Position numbers and translations under genes: made by a program. The notes below the pieces were generated by a model that saw only the letters and a list, made by a program, of their open reading frames with translations, was not told the DNA's origin and did not search any database. A stretch of DNA of 64,000 nucleotides from a bacterium OL-1 (GTDB lineage: Bacteria; Actinomycetota; Coriobacteriia; Coriobacteriales; Atopobiaceae). Below, piece by piece: positions 34,333-42,431 of the stretch. Where the stretch lies: assembly GCA_000752675.2 (NCBI GenBank), contig LM994626.1, forward strand, positions 318,447 through 382,446. Reading direction: 5' to 3'. Each line of letters starts with the position of its first letter. Within the stretch, counting starts at the first letter, position 1.

Positions 34333-35511
34333 CTAGGCCTCCCTGCTTGCCGTGATGGCATCCTCGACGTCTGCGAGAATGTCGTCCTTGTCCTCAATGC
34401 CAACGGAAAGGCGGATGAGGCCGTCGGTGATGCCGACCTTCTCGCGCACCTCCGCGGGAATCGCCGCGTGGGTCATCGTGGCCGGGTGGCAGACGAGAGA
34501 CTCGACGCCGCCGAGGCTCTCTGCCAGCGCAACCAGGCGTGTCGAGCGGAAGAACGCCCGGTAGTCGTGGCCCGGTGCAAGCTCGAACGAGATCATCGCC
34601 CCAGCACCCGACGCCTGGCGGCGCTGGACCTCGTAGCCGGGGTCGTCCGGAAGGCCCGGGTAGTGCACGGCCGAGACCTCGGGGTTTCTCGCAAGCGCCT
34701 CGGCAATGTACTGAGCGTTCTCCACATGCCGGTCCATGCGCACGCCCAGCGTCTTGATGCCGCGCACGAGAAGGAACGAGTCCTGCGGCCCCAGGACGCC
34801 TCCCGTGGAGTTCTGGATGAAGGCGAGACGCTCCGCCAGCTCGCTGGTAGACACAACCACCAGGCCCGCGACAACGTCCGAGTGCCCACCCAGGTACTTG
34901 GTCGCGGAGTGGAGCACGATGTCCGCACCCAGCTCGAGCGGGCGCTGCAGCCATGGTGTCATGAAGGTGTTGTCGACAATGGAAAGCACGTTGTGCTCGC
35001 GCGCCACGTCGGCTATCGCCGCGAGGTCGGTGACGCTCATGAGCGGGTTTGCGGGACTCTCGACGAGCACCGCCCTGGTGCGAGGGCCAATGGCATGCTC
35101 GAACTCGTAGGGCTGGGTGGTGTCGACAATGCGATACGTGATGCCAAAGTGGTTGAAGACCTTATCGAGCACACGGTACGTGCCGCCATACACGTTGGTT
35201 GGGATGATGACCTCGTCGCCCTGGTTGAGCAGCGAGAGGACCGCGGTTATCGCCGCCATGCCGCTACCAAAGGCAAAGCCGGCAACGCCGCCCTCCAGGT
35301 CTGCGATGAGGCTCTCGAGCGCCGCACGTGTGGGGTTGCCCGTCCTGGAGTACTCCCAGCCAGAAACGGTGCGGCCAACCTCCACCTGCCGATACGTCGA
35401 CGTCTGGTAAATGGGAACGTTCACCGAACCCGTGGCCGGGTCGGTGGTGGTTCCAGCATGGATGAGGCGCGTCGAGAGGTGCTGCGCATGGGGACGCTTC
35501 TCTTGTGACAT
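34333..35511 (-). CDS. mccB: Cystathionine gamma-lyase/synthase family enzyme
   Basis: A 392-residue fold-type I PLP enzyme of the Cys/Met metabolism family. YSRTGNPTRAALE (about residues 54-66) is the phosphate-contacting region, and HSATKYLGGHSDVVAG (about 195-210) carries the PLP lysine. SLGGVESLVCHPATMTHA (about 335-352) is the C-terminal signature. Start: ATG at 35511 after AGGAGAG. Paired with the mccA-like gene it most likely acts as cystathionine gamma-lyase and homocysteine desulfhydrase. Cystathionine gamma-synthase (MetB) cannot be excluded from sequence alone. A 590-bp structured leader precedes it. Confidence 0.85.
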   Translation of the reverse strand: MSQEKRPHAQHLSTRLIHAGTTTDPATGSVNVPIYQTSTYRQVEVGRTVSGWEYSRTGNPTRAALESLIADLEGGVAGFAFGSGMAAITAVLSLLNQGDEVIIPTNVYGGTYRVLDKVFNHFGITYRIVDTTQPYEFEHAIGPRTRAVLVESPANPLMSVTDLAAIADVAREHNVLSIVDNTFMTPWLQRPLELGADIVLHSATKYLGGHSDVVAGLVVVSTSELAERLAFIQNSTGGVLGPQDSFLLVRGIKTLGVRMDRHVENAQYIAEALARNPEVSAVHYPGLPDDPGYEVQRRQASGAGAMISFELAPGHDYRAFFRSTRLVALAESLGGVESLVCHPATMTHAAIPAEVREKVGITDGLIRLSVGIEDKDDILADVEDAITASREA

Positions 35512-36102
35512 TGCTTCTCTCCTATCCGGGCGGCCATTCTGGGCACACCCATTGCTACCCGCACAAACGTAAATGAGCAGGACAAAGCCCCAGCAAGTGC
35601 CAAGGCTCTTCTCGCATGTTCAGCGTGCTATGGATTGAGAAAATGGGCGCCAGCCAACAAGCCGGGCTGGGCACAAGGAGTGTCTAACGGCGACAGCCTG
35701 TGAACGTGCAACAGGCGCGGGTAGCGAGCGCACTCGTGTATGCGAGATTCTCCAACTCCTGCGCCTCCCCTACGGGTCATCGTCTCTTCAGGCCCTGCTG
35801 CCGCGGGAGCCCGATTAATTCCTAGTGTTGCACTGGGGTATTTATACGGCAGCCGACTCCGTGCGCCGCAGCAGCCCGCCAACGCGAAACGCAATGGAAA
35901 CGGAGTCCCGTCCAGCAGGCTTCTAGCGAGCTTCCGGCGAACTTCCCCCCCAGCTTTGCGGCACACCTTTGCCGGCTCCGTCACAAATGCGACCATTCGC
36001 CATCTTGGTCGGACTGGCTACCCCGAGGGAGTGGAATCTATACCCTAACGTCGGCCTACGGGCCCAAGGCAGTATCCGTATCAAGCGTTTGGGGTGATTA
36101 GT
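35512..36102. other. Structured non-coding region between mccB and the DUF1508 gene
   Basis: No convincing gene. Inverted repeats on several scales: GACTCCG (about 35861) with CGGAGTC (about 35902), GCTGCCG with CGGCAGC across 35802-35862, and CGACC/GGTCG around 35975-35998. A GGGTATTTATAC patch near 35838 is promoter-like on both strands. The arrangement resembles a folded RNA or riboswitch, serving either mccBA (minus) or the DUF1508 gene (plus), but no known class was recognised. Confidence 0.4.
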
Positions 36103-36474
36103 ATGGGGCAGTACGTACTCAATGAGAACGAAGGAAAGTACCTCTTCAACCTGTGTGCAAGCAACGGCCACATCGTCGCCACGTCCATGGTCTTCCCGTC
36201 CAAGGACGATTGCCTTGACGGCATCAACCGCATTCGCAAGACCGCAAAGGACGCGGCGATCGAGGACACAACAACGCAGGACTGGCAGCACGTTCCCGCA
36301 CCAAAGTACCGCATCTTCCAGACCCTCTCGGGCAACTACTTCTTCCGCTTCTATCCGGACGAGAGCAACGACCTTGCCCAGTCGCACTCCTATCCGCGCA
36401 AGGAGAGCCTGCTGAGAAGAATCGAGCGCATGCGCAACGAGGGAGACTCCCCGCTGGCGCAGGACGAGGAGTAG
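36103..36474 (+). CDS. DUF1508 (YegP-like) small protein
   Basis: A 123-residue protein with two copies of the roughly 50-residue DUF1508 motif. The first contains YLFNLCASNGHIVATSMVF followed by CLDGINRIRKTA. The second is divergent, with YRIFQTLSGNYFFRFYPDES and LLRRIERMR. The repeat folds as a small beta-sheet with one helix, and its function is not known. Start: ATG at 36103 after GGGGTGATT; a GTG nine bases upstream is in frame. It stands alone, downstream of the structured region at 35512-36102. Confidence 0.75.
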   Translation: MGQYVLNENEGKYLFNLCASNGHIVATSMVFPSKDDCLDGINRIRKTAKDAAIEDTTTQDWQHVPAPKYRIFQTLSGNYFFRFYPDESNDLAQSHSYPRKESLLRRIERMRNEGDSPLAQDEE

Positions 36475-36513
36475 CGCGACGGCGAGAGGCACAACGACCT
36501 TCTCTGCGAGAAC

Positions 36514-36715
36514 TGCCGCTCCGGCGAGAATTTGGCGCCGGAGCGGCATCTTTGTACGTGATTGCTGCGGCAACGCGCCCTCCGGCGGCAAAAAATGTCG
36601 CCGGAAGGCGCGTAATGTTGCAATTCGCATCAAAATCGCTGTTCCGGCGACGTTTTGTCGCCGGAGGGCGCCCAGTGTTGCAATTCGCACCAAAAGTGGC
36701 CTTCCGGCGACGCGC
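36514..36715. repeat. Family B tandem hairpin array (36514 locus), longest copy
   Basis: Perfect 12-bp hairpin GCCGCTCCGGCG/CGCCGGAGCGGC (36514-36546), then GCGCCCTCCGGCG/CGCCGGAAGGCGC (36576-36611), TCCGGCGAC/GTCGCCGGA (36643-36665) and a final TTCCGGCGACG. TGTTGCAATTCGCAYCAAAA occurs at 36616-36635 and again exactly 60 bp later at 36676-36695, so the unit is a 60-bp tandem repeat of which the hairpin is only part. It separates DUF1508 from gatB. Confidence 0.85.
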
Positions 36716-36769
36716 AACACGCGACACGCGCGCGACACACAACCATCGAAAGATCGCGCGCCGCAGTCC

Positions 36770-38305
36770 CTACCCCTCGAGCCGTGCGGTAAGCAGCTTG
36801 TTGAACAGCTTGGGGTTGCCCGAGCCCTTCGACGCCTTCATGCACTGCCCCACCAGGTAGCCCACGACCTTCTTGTTGCCGTCGTGGTACTGCTGGACCT
36901 GATCGGTGCAGCGTGCGAGAACCTCGTCCACGATGGGCTCCAGCGCCGCCGTGTCAGTCACCTGGCGCATGCCGCGCTCGTCCACCACGCGCTCCGGGTC
37001 CTTGTCGGTGCCGTTGACCGCCTCGAGCACCTCGCGCGCCTGCGCAAAGGTGATGGCGTCCTCGGCGAGAAGGCCGGCGATGCTCCTCACCTGCGCGGGC
37101 GTCAGCGCGTCGAAGCTCGGCGCCAAGTTCACCATCACGTTGGCGATAGTCGCAACCGTCTTTGACGACGCGCCGTCGAGCGCCTCCTCGAAGAAGGCCG
37201 CAACGGCGGGGTCGCCCGCAAGCTGGGCGGCGTCGGCGCGCTTCAGGCCGTAGTCGTGCATGTAGCGGTCACGCTTGGCGTCCGGCAGCTCGGGGATCTT
37301 CTCGCGCGCCTCCTCGATGAAGTCGTCGGTGAGGTCGAATGGCGCCAGGTCAGGGTCGGGGAACAGGCGGTAGTCGTCCGCCGTCTCCTTCACGCGCATC
37401 ACCACGGTGCGACGACGACTGGGCTCCCAGTGACGCGTCTCCTGGTAGATGATGCCGCCCTCCTCGAGCACCTCGGCCTGGCGGCAGATCTCGTACTCAA
37501 GCGCGTCGTGCAGGCTCTTGAACGAGTTGATGTTCTTCATCTCGGTCTTGGTGCCCAGGCGCGTCTCGCCGCGGCGACGCAGGCTGATGTTGCCGTCGCA
37601 GCGCATAGAGCCGTTCTCCAGCGAGCAGTCGGAGATGCCGAGCGTCTTGAACGTCTGCTGCAGCTTCTCCATGAAGAGGCGGGCCTCCTCGGGCGTGCGC
37701 AGGTCGGGCTCGGTGACCAGCTCGATCAGCGGCGTGCCGCAGCGGTTGTAGTCGATGAGGCTCTCGGTGGCTGCGGTGATGCGGCCCTCCTCGCCGCCCA
37801 CGTGCACCATCTTGGCGGCGTCCTCCTCCATGTGGATGCGCAGGATGCGGATGGGCGCCACGTAGGAGCCGTCCTTCTCGCGCGTGATGGGCGTCTCGCC
37901 GTCGCCCGCCACGTCTTCCCATGCCGGACGCTCGGCTGCGCCCTCACCGGAAACCTCCAGGTCAAGGTGCCCATGCATGCAGAAGGCCACCGGTCCTTGC
38001 GTGGTCTGGAAGTTCTTGGCCATGTCGGGATAGAAGTAGTGCTTGCGGTAGAACATCGAGTGGCGCATGATCTGGCAGTTTGTGGCCAGGCCCGCCATCA
38101 CGATGGACTGAATGGCCGCGCGGTTGGGCACCGGCAGCGCGCCCGGCATGCCCAGGCACACCGGGCAGACGTTGGTGTTGGGCGGGTCGTCGTGCGTGTT
38201 CTTGCAGTTGCAGAACATCTTGGTCTCGAGCGTGGTGAGCTCGGTGTGGACCTCAAGGCCAATGACGGCCTCCCAGTCCTTCAGGACCTCGGCGAGCTTC
38301 TTCAC
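36770..38305 (-). CDS. gatB: Aspartyl/glutamyl-tRNA amidotransferase subunit B
   Basis: A 511-residue subunit that binds and activates misacylated Glu-tRNA(Gln)/Asp-tRNA(Asn). N-terminal WEAVIGLEVHTEL, the zinc-type cysteine set MFCNCKN and CPVCLGMPGALPVPN (about residues 32-60), and DYNRCGTPLIELVTEPD (about 185-201) are canonical. The C-terminal YqeY-like tail ends in GNPKLFNKLL. The start is GTG at 38305, overlapping the gatA TAG. It is last in gatCAB, so glutaminyl- or asparaginyl-tRNA is made by the indirect route. Confidence 0.97.
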   Translation of the reverse strand: MKKLAEVLKDWEAVIGLEVHTELTTLETKMFCNCKNTHDDPPNTNVCPVCLGMPGALPVPNRAAIQSIVMAGLATNCQIMRHSMFYRKHYFYPDMAKNFQTTQGPVAFCMHGHLDLEVSGEGAAERPAWEDVAGDGETPITREKDGSYVAPIRILRIHMEEDAAKMVHVGGEEGRITAATESLIDYNRCGTPLIELVTEPDLRTPEEARLFMEKLQQTFKTLGISDCSLENGSMRCDGNISLRRRGETRLGTKTEMKNINSFKSLHDALEYEICRQAEVLEEGGIIYQETRHWEPSRRRTVVMRVKETADDYRLFPDPDLAPFDLTDDFIEEAREKIPELPDAKRDRYMHDYGLKRADAAQLAGDPAVAAFFEEALDGASSKTVATIANVMVNLAPSFDALTPAQVRSIAGLLAEDAITFAQAREVLEAVNGTDKDPERVVDERGMRQVTDTAALEPIVDEVLARCTDQVQQYHDGNKKVVGYLVGQCMKASKGSGNPKLFNKLLTARLEG

Positions 38306-39798
38306 TAGAGCTCACCCCCCTTCCCGGCAAACTCGGGCGCAACGGCACCGCGCGCCGAGAAGGACTTCTCGACGGCACGGGCAAAGCGCAGGAGCTTGCG
38401 GTCTGAGAAGGCCGGCCCCTGCAGCTGGACCGAGACGGGCAGGTGGGACTCTGTCCCAAGGCCCAGCGGCACCGAGATGCCACCGTTGCCGGCAATGTTG
38501 TTCGAGATGGTGAACATGTCCGAAGCATACATCTGCGTGGGGTCGCTCATCTCGCCAAACTTAAACGCCGTGCGCGGAGAAGCGGGCATGAGAATGACGT
38601 CGCACTGCTCATAGGCGCCCTTGTAGTCCTGCGTGATGAGGGTACGCACCTGCTGCGCCGGGTAGTAGTACTTGTCGTAGACGCCGCTGGAGAGAAGGTA
38701 GGCCCCCAGCATCTGGCGACGCTTGGCCTCCTCGCCAAAGCCGTGCGCGCGGCTCTTGGACGTCTGCTCGGCAAGCGAGAGGCACCCCTCCTCCTGGTAG
38801 CCGTAGCGCACGCCGTCAAAGCGAGCGAGGTTCGAGAAGGCCTCGCACGGCGCGATCACGTAGTACGCGGCGATTGCGGACTTGATGTTGGGGAGGTCGA
38901 CCTCGACCAGCTCGGCACCGGCGTTCTCAAGGGCCTTCGCCGCACCCTCCACGGCCGTGCGAACCTCCGCCGTGAGGCCGGCGGCCTCCATGAGCGCAGG
39001 CACCACGCCCACGCGCATGCCCTCGACGGGGTCTTCCAGGTGCTCGAGGAAGTCGACGGCGCAGGGCTGGCTCGTTGAGTCGTACGGATCGCGGCCGGCA
39101 GCGGTGAGGGCGTTCATGGCAAGTGCCACGTCCTCCACGCTACGGCCAAAGGGGCCAACCTGGTCGAGCGAGGAGCCAAAGGCAACCACGCCGTAGCGGC
39201 TCACGGCGCCATACGTGGGCTTCATGCCCACCACGCCGCAGAGGCTTGCCGGCTGGCGGATGGAGCCACCCGTGTCGGAGCCCAGCGAGATGGTGACCTC
39301 GCCGGCGGCGACGGCAGCAGCTGAGCCGCCCGAGGAGCCGCCGGGCACGCGCTCGGTGTCCCAGGGGTTGTTCGTGCGGTGGAAGGCAGAGGACTCGGTG
39401 GACGAGCCAAACGCGAACTCGTCCATATTGGCCTTGCCCATGGGCGTGGCGCCCGCGTCGAGCATGCGCCGCACGCACGTTGCGGTAAAGGTTGACTCGT
39501 AGTTCTCGAGCATCTTGGAGGCGCAGGTCGTGCGCGTGCCCACCAGGTGCATGTTGTCCTTGAAGGCCACGGGCACGCCGGCCAGGGGGCCGAGCTTCTC
39601 GCCCGCGGCACGACGGCGGTCCGTCTCGGCGGCTGCAGCCAGGGCAAGAACGGACGAGACCTGCAGGAATGCCTGGACCTTCTCGTCACGTGCATCGATG
39701 GCGTCGAGGGAGGCCTTGGCCACCTCGGTTGCGCTGAACTCCCCCGCGGCAACGCCGGCAGCAATGCGCGCGGCGGAGAGCTGGTCGATGTTGGCCAT
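38305..39798 (-). CDS. gatA: Aspartyl/glutamyl-tRNA amidotransferase subunit A
   Basis: A 497-residue amidase-signature enzyme that releases ammonia from glutamine for transfer to the tRNA-bound acid. The Ser-cisSer-Lys triad is visible: Lys in VAFKDNMH (about 79), the glycine/serine stretch GGSSGGSAAAVAAGE (about 152-166), and the nucleophile Ser in DTGGSIRQPAS (about 175-185). Start: ATG at 39798, sharing one base with the gatC stop. Length and all catalytic residues are as expected. Confidence 0.97.
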   Translation of the reverse strand: MANIDQLSAARIAAGVAAGEFSATEVAKASLDAIDARDEKVQAFLQVSSVLALAAAAETDRRRAAGEKLGPLAGVPVAFKDNMHLVGTRTTCASKMLENYESTFTATCVRRMLDAGATPMGKANMDEFAFGSSTESSAFHRTNNPWDTERVPGGSSGGSAAAVAAGEVTISLGSDTGGSIRQPASLCGVVGMKPTYGAVSRYGVVAFGSSLDQVGPFGRSVEDVALAMNALTAAGRDPYDSTSQPCAVDFLEHLEDPVEGMRVGVVPALMEAAGLTAEVRTAVEGAAKALENAGAELVEVDLPNIKSAIAAYYVIAPCEAFSNLARFDGVRYGYQEEGCLSLAEQTSKSRAHGFGEEAKRRQMLGAYLLSSGVYDKYYYPAQQVRTLITQDYKGAYEQCDVILMPASPRTAFKFGEMSDPTQMYASDMFTISNNIAGNGGISVPLGLGTESHLPVSVQLQGPAFSDRKLLRFARAVEKSFSARGAVAPEFAGKGGEL

Positions 39799-40124
39799 TA
39801 GGCGATGCCTCCCTCGTCTTCGTCGGTACCCAGGATCGAGGGCACGCGGAAGTAGCGGTCGCGCGTAGAGCCCGCGTTCTTGAGCGCCACGTCAATGGGC
39901 AGCGCTCGGACAGAATCGTCGATGATGTCCTCGCCCATCACGTTGGAGAGGTCGCCGATGGGGTGGAAGGTGGGGTCGACCCCGTCGAGGTCGTACTGGC
40001 GGATGGGCTCGAGAAGATCAACCGCCTCGTTCATGTAGGTGGTCATCTCGTCGAGCTCCTCGTCCGTGAGGGCTATGCGCGCGTAGTCCGCAATGCCCTG
40101 CACGTCTTCCCTGCTGAGTGCCAT
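39798..40124 (-). CDS. gatC: Aspartyl/glutamyl-tRNA amidotransferase subunit C
   Basis: A 108-residue small subunit that stabilises GatA and links it to GatB. ALSREDVQGIADYARIALTD at the N-terminus and the PTFHPIGDLSNVMGEDII segment (about 53-70) with the conserved proline-rich belt are typical. Start: ATG at 40124 after GGGAGGATCC. It is the first gene of gatCAB, with one-base overlaps binding the three genes together. The upstream 237 bp carry the promoter region shared with the divergent small peptide gene. Confidence 0.92.
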   Translation of the reverse strand: MALSREDVQGIADYARIALTDEELDEMTTYMNEAVDLLEPIRQYDLDGVDPTFHPIGDLSNVMGEDIIDDSVRALPIDVALKNAGSTRDRYFRVPSILGTDEDEGGIA

Positions 40125-40361
40125 GGATCCTCCCGTCTGGAGCTGTGTCACGCCGTCCATTCTACGGGACAAGGCGCCGGGGCGCGGCGTCACATTACCA
40201 AGGCGCAACACGCAGACGAGAATACCAACCGCCACCGAGAGGCCCCAGCTTACAAAGCCGTAAGACAGCCGTAAGCCTGGTCGATGGCACCAAACAGCCG
40301 CTCGCGGGAGTATAGGGTCAACGAAAAGCAACGACCAAGCGTCGCGTCGGAAGGAGTCATC

Positions 40362-40475
40362 ATGAACGTCCTCGAGCACATCGCCTTCATCGCCATCGTG
40401 TGCGTACTGAGCCTCATCGTCATCGTCGGCGACGGTGGCGAGCGCAACCGTCGCCCCAGCCGTCGCCGCCGCTAG
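40362..40475 (+). CDS. 37-residue single-span membrane peptide
   Basis: From the ATG at 40362, preceded by GGAAGGAGTCATC, a strong ribosome binding site. The peptide has a short N-terminus (MNVLEH), one uninterrupted hydrophobic helix of about 17 residues (IAFIAIVCVLSLIVIVG) and a C-terminus ending in RRPSRRRR. Positive-inside topology puts the arginine tail in the cytoplasm. It is divergent from gatC and followed by a perfect hairpin. No family is recognised, and small membrane peptides of this kind include regulators and type I toxins. No antisense RNA or neighbour supports a specific role. Confidence 0.55.
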   Translation: MNVLEHIAFIAIVCVLSLIVIVGDGGERNRRPSRRRR

Positions 40476-40521
40476 CGCGCTCAGCCACTAGCGCACCCCG
40501 ACAAGACCCACCTTCCTCCCG

Positions 40522-40550
40522 CGGGGAGAGGGACCCAGTCCCTCTCCCCG
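40522..40550. terminator. Perfect 13-bp hairpin between convergent transcripts
   Basis: CGGGGAGAGGGAC (40522-40534) pairs fully with GTCCCTCTCCCCG (40538-40550) around CCA. It lies between the stop of the membrane peptide and the stop of the exporter gene on the other strand, so it could terminate both, although no T-run follows. Confidence 0.6.
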
Positions 40551-40554
40551 CCCC

Positions 40555-42429
40555 CTATGCGACCTCCTCGAACTGCGACTGGTACAGCTGCGCGTAGAAG
40601 CCGCCCGCGGCGAGAAGCTCCTCGTGCGTGCCCTTCTCCACAACGTCGCCGTCGCGCAGCACCAGGATGGCGTCGGCGTTCTTGATGGTCGAGAGACGGT
40701 GCGCGATCACAAAGCTCGTGCGCCCGGCCATGAGCTTGTCCATGGCGCGCTGGATGCGCCACTCGGTGCGCGTGTCCACGTTCGAGGTAGCCTCGTCCAG
40801 GATGAGGATGGGCCTGTCGGCGAGAACCGCGCGGGCAATGGTCAGCAGCTGGCGCTGCCCCTGGGAGATGTTGGTTGCGCCCTCGTCCAGCTCAAAGTCG
40901 TAGCCGCCCGGCAGCGTCTTGATGAAGTGCTCGCAGTGCGCGTAGCGCGCGGCGGCCTCCACCTCCTCGTCGGTGGCGTCAAGGCGCCCAAAGCGGATGT
41001 TCTCGCGGATGCTACCCTTGAAGAGCCACGCGTCCTGAAGGACCATCGAGAAGCTCTGCCGCAGGTCCTCTCGTCCCACGTTGCGCACGTCGTGGCCGTC
41101 CACGCGGAGCGCGCCCCCGTCCACGTCGTAGAAGCGAAGCAGGAGCTTCATGAGCGTTGTCTTGCCGGCGCCGGTGGGGCCCACGATGGCCACCGTGCGG
41201 CCAGGCTCGACGTCTGCCGAGAAGTCATGGATGATTGTCTGCCCCGGCAGGTAGCCAAACGAGACGTGGTCGAAGTCCACAGCACCGGTGGCGTGGCCAA
41301 TCGCCTCGGCAGGCGCGCCCGTGGCGGGGTCAAGCTCCGCGGTCTCTTCCTCCTCCGGTGCCTCCAAGAACTCAAAGACGCGCTCAGCGCAGGCGGCCAT
41401 CTGCTGCAGCACGTTGGACACCGTTGCCAACTGCGTGATGGGCTGCGTGAAGTTCTTGACGTACTGGATGAAGGACTGGATGTCGCCCGGCTGGATGGCG
41501 CCCGTCACGGCAAGGCCAGCGCCAACCACAACCACGCCCACGTAACCCATGTTGCCCACAAGGTTCATGAGCGGCTGCATGAGGCCCGAGAGAAACTGGC
41601 TCTTCCACGCACTCTCAAAGAGCTGGTCGTTCTCCTCCTCAAAGCGCTCCACGGCACGCTCGCCGCGGTTGAACGCCTGGATCACCACCTGCCCCGAGAA
41701 GTCCTCCTCAACGCGCCCGTTCACGGCACCAAGCTGCTCCTGCTGTAGACGGAAGTACTTCTGCGAGCGGCGGATGAGCACGCCCAGGACAAGCGCCGAT
41801 ACCGGCAGCGTCACAAAGGTCACGCCCGCAAGCGGCACCGAGATGGTGAGCATCATGATGGCCACGCCCACCACCTGCGTGACGGAGGTCACCAGCTGGA
41901 TGAGGCCCTGGTTGAGCGACTGGCTTAACGTGTCCACGTCGTTGGTCATGCGCGAGAGCACGTCACCCTTAGAGATGGACTTGCCGTCGAAGTACGAGAG
42001 GGGCACCTTGGAGATCTTGTCGGCAATCTGGCCACGCATGCGGAACACGACCTTCTGCGTGATGCCCGTCATGATCCAGCTCTGGAGGCCAGACGCCGCG
42101 GCGCTTGCCGCATAGATGACGAGAAGGGTCACCAGGATCTTCTCGATGAGGCCAAAGTCTATGCCGCCCGTGCCGGCCGCTGCGGCCTGCACGCCACGGA
42201 TGACCTCGGTGGTTGCGTTGCCCAGGACCTTTGGTCCCACCACCGAGAACACCACCGACGCCATGGCAAGAACCACCGCCGCCACAAGTCCCACGCGATA
42301 CGGCCCCATGTAGTGCATGAGCTTTCGAATGGTGCCCTTGAAGTCCTTGGCCTTCTCGCCCGGCGCCATGCGGCTGCCTGGCCCGTGCGGACGCGGCGTC
42401 TGCCGGGGCTGTTGTGTTTTCTCGGCCAT
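40555..42429 (-). CDS. ABC exporter, fused permease-ATPase (second of a pair)
   Basis: A 624-residue half-transporter. It has an N-terminal cytoplasmic extension rich in Pro/Gly/Lys, six transmembrane helices (about residues 40-340) and a nucleotide-binding domain. The latter carries Walker A GPTGAGKTT (about 420), signature ISQGQRQLL and Walker B LILDEATSNVD. ABC signature NISQGQ and the MdlB-like arrangement suggest a heterodimer with the upstream gene. Start: ATG at 42429, two bases after that gene. A MarR regulator leads the operon, so drug, peptide or lipid export is probable; the substrate is unknown. Confidence 0.9.
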   Translation of the reverse strand: MAEKTQQPRQTPRPHGPGSRMAPGEKAKDFKGTIRKLMHYMGPYRVGLVAAVVLAMASVVFSVVGPKVLGNATTEVIRGVQAAAAGTGGIDFGLIEKILVTLLVIYAASAAASGLQSWIMTGITQKVVFRMRGQIADKISKVPLSYFDGKSISKGDVLSRMTNDVDTLSQSLNQGLIQLVTSVTQVVGVAIMMLTISVPLAGVTFVTLPVSALVLGVLIRRSQKYFRLQQEQLGAVNGRVEEDFSGQVVIQAFNRGERAVERFEEENDQLFESAWKSQFLSGLMQPLMNLVGNMGYVGVVVVGAGLAVTGAIQPGDIQSFIQYVKNFTQPITQLATVSNVLQQMAACAERVFEFLEAPEEEETAELDPATGAPAEAIGHATGAVDFDHVSFGYLPGQTIIHDFSADVEPGRTVAIVGPTGAGKTTLMKLLLRFYDVDGGALRVDGHDVRNVGREDLRQSFSMVLQDAWLFKGSIRENIRFGRLDATDEEVEAAARYAHCEHFIKTLPGGYDFELDEGATNISQGQRQLLTIARAVLADRPILILDEATSNVDTRTEWRIQRAMDKLMAGRTSFVIAHRLSTIKNADAILVLRDGDVVEKGTHEELLAAGGFYAQLYQSQFEEVA

Positions 42430-42431
42430 GC

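Noticed and set aside
35628-35996. A 122-codon minus-strand frame between mccB and the DUF1508 gene
   Set aside because: It has no ribosome binding site, its composition is irregular, and the region is dominated by inverted repeats. It was treated as non-coding.
35900-36000. A c-di-GMP-I riboswitch on the minus strand
   Set aside because: GGCAAA and CGCAAAGC occur close together as in that class. Only about 8 bases separate them, too few for the required stem-loop, and the 3' receptor part is missing.
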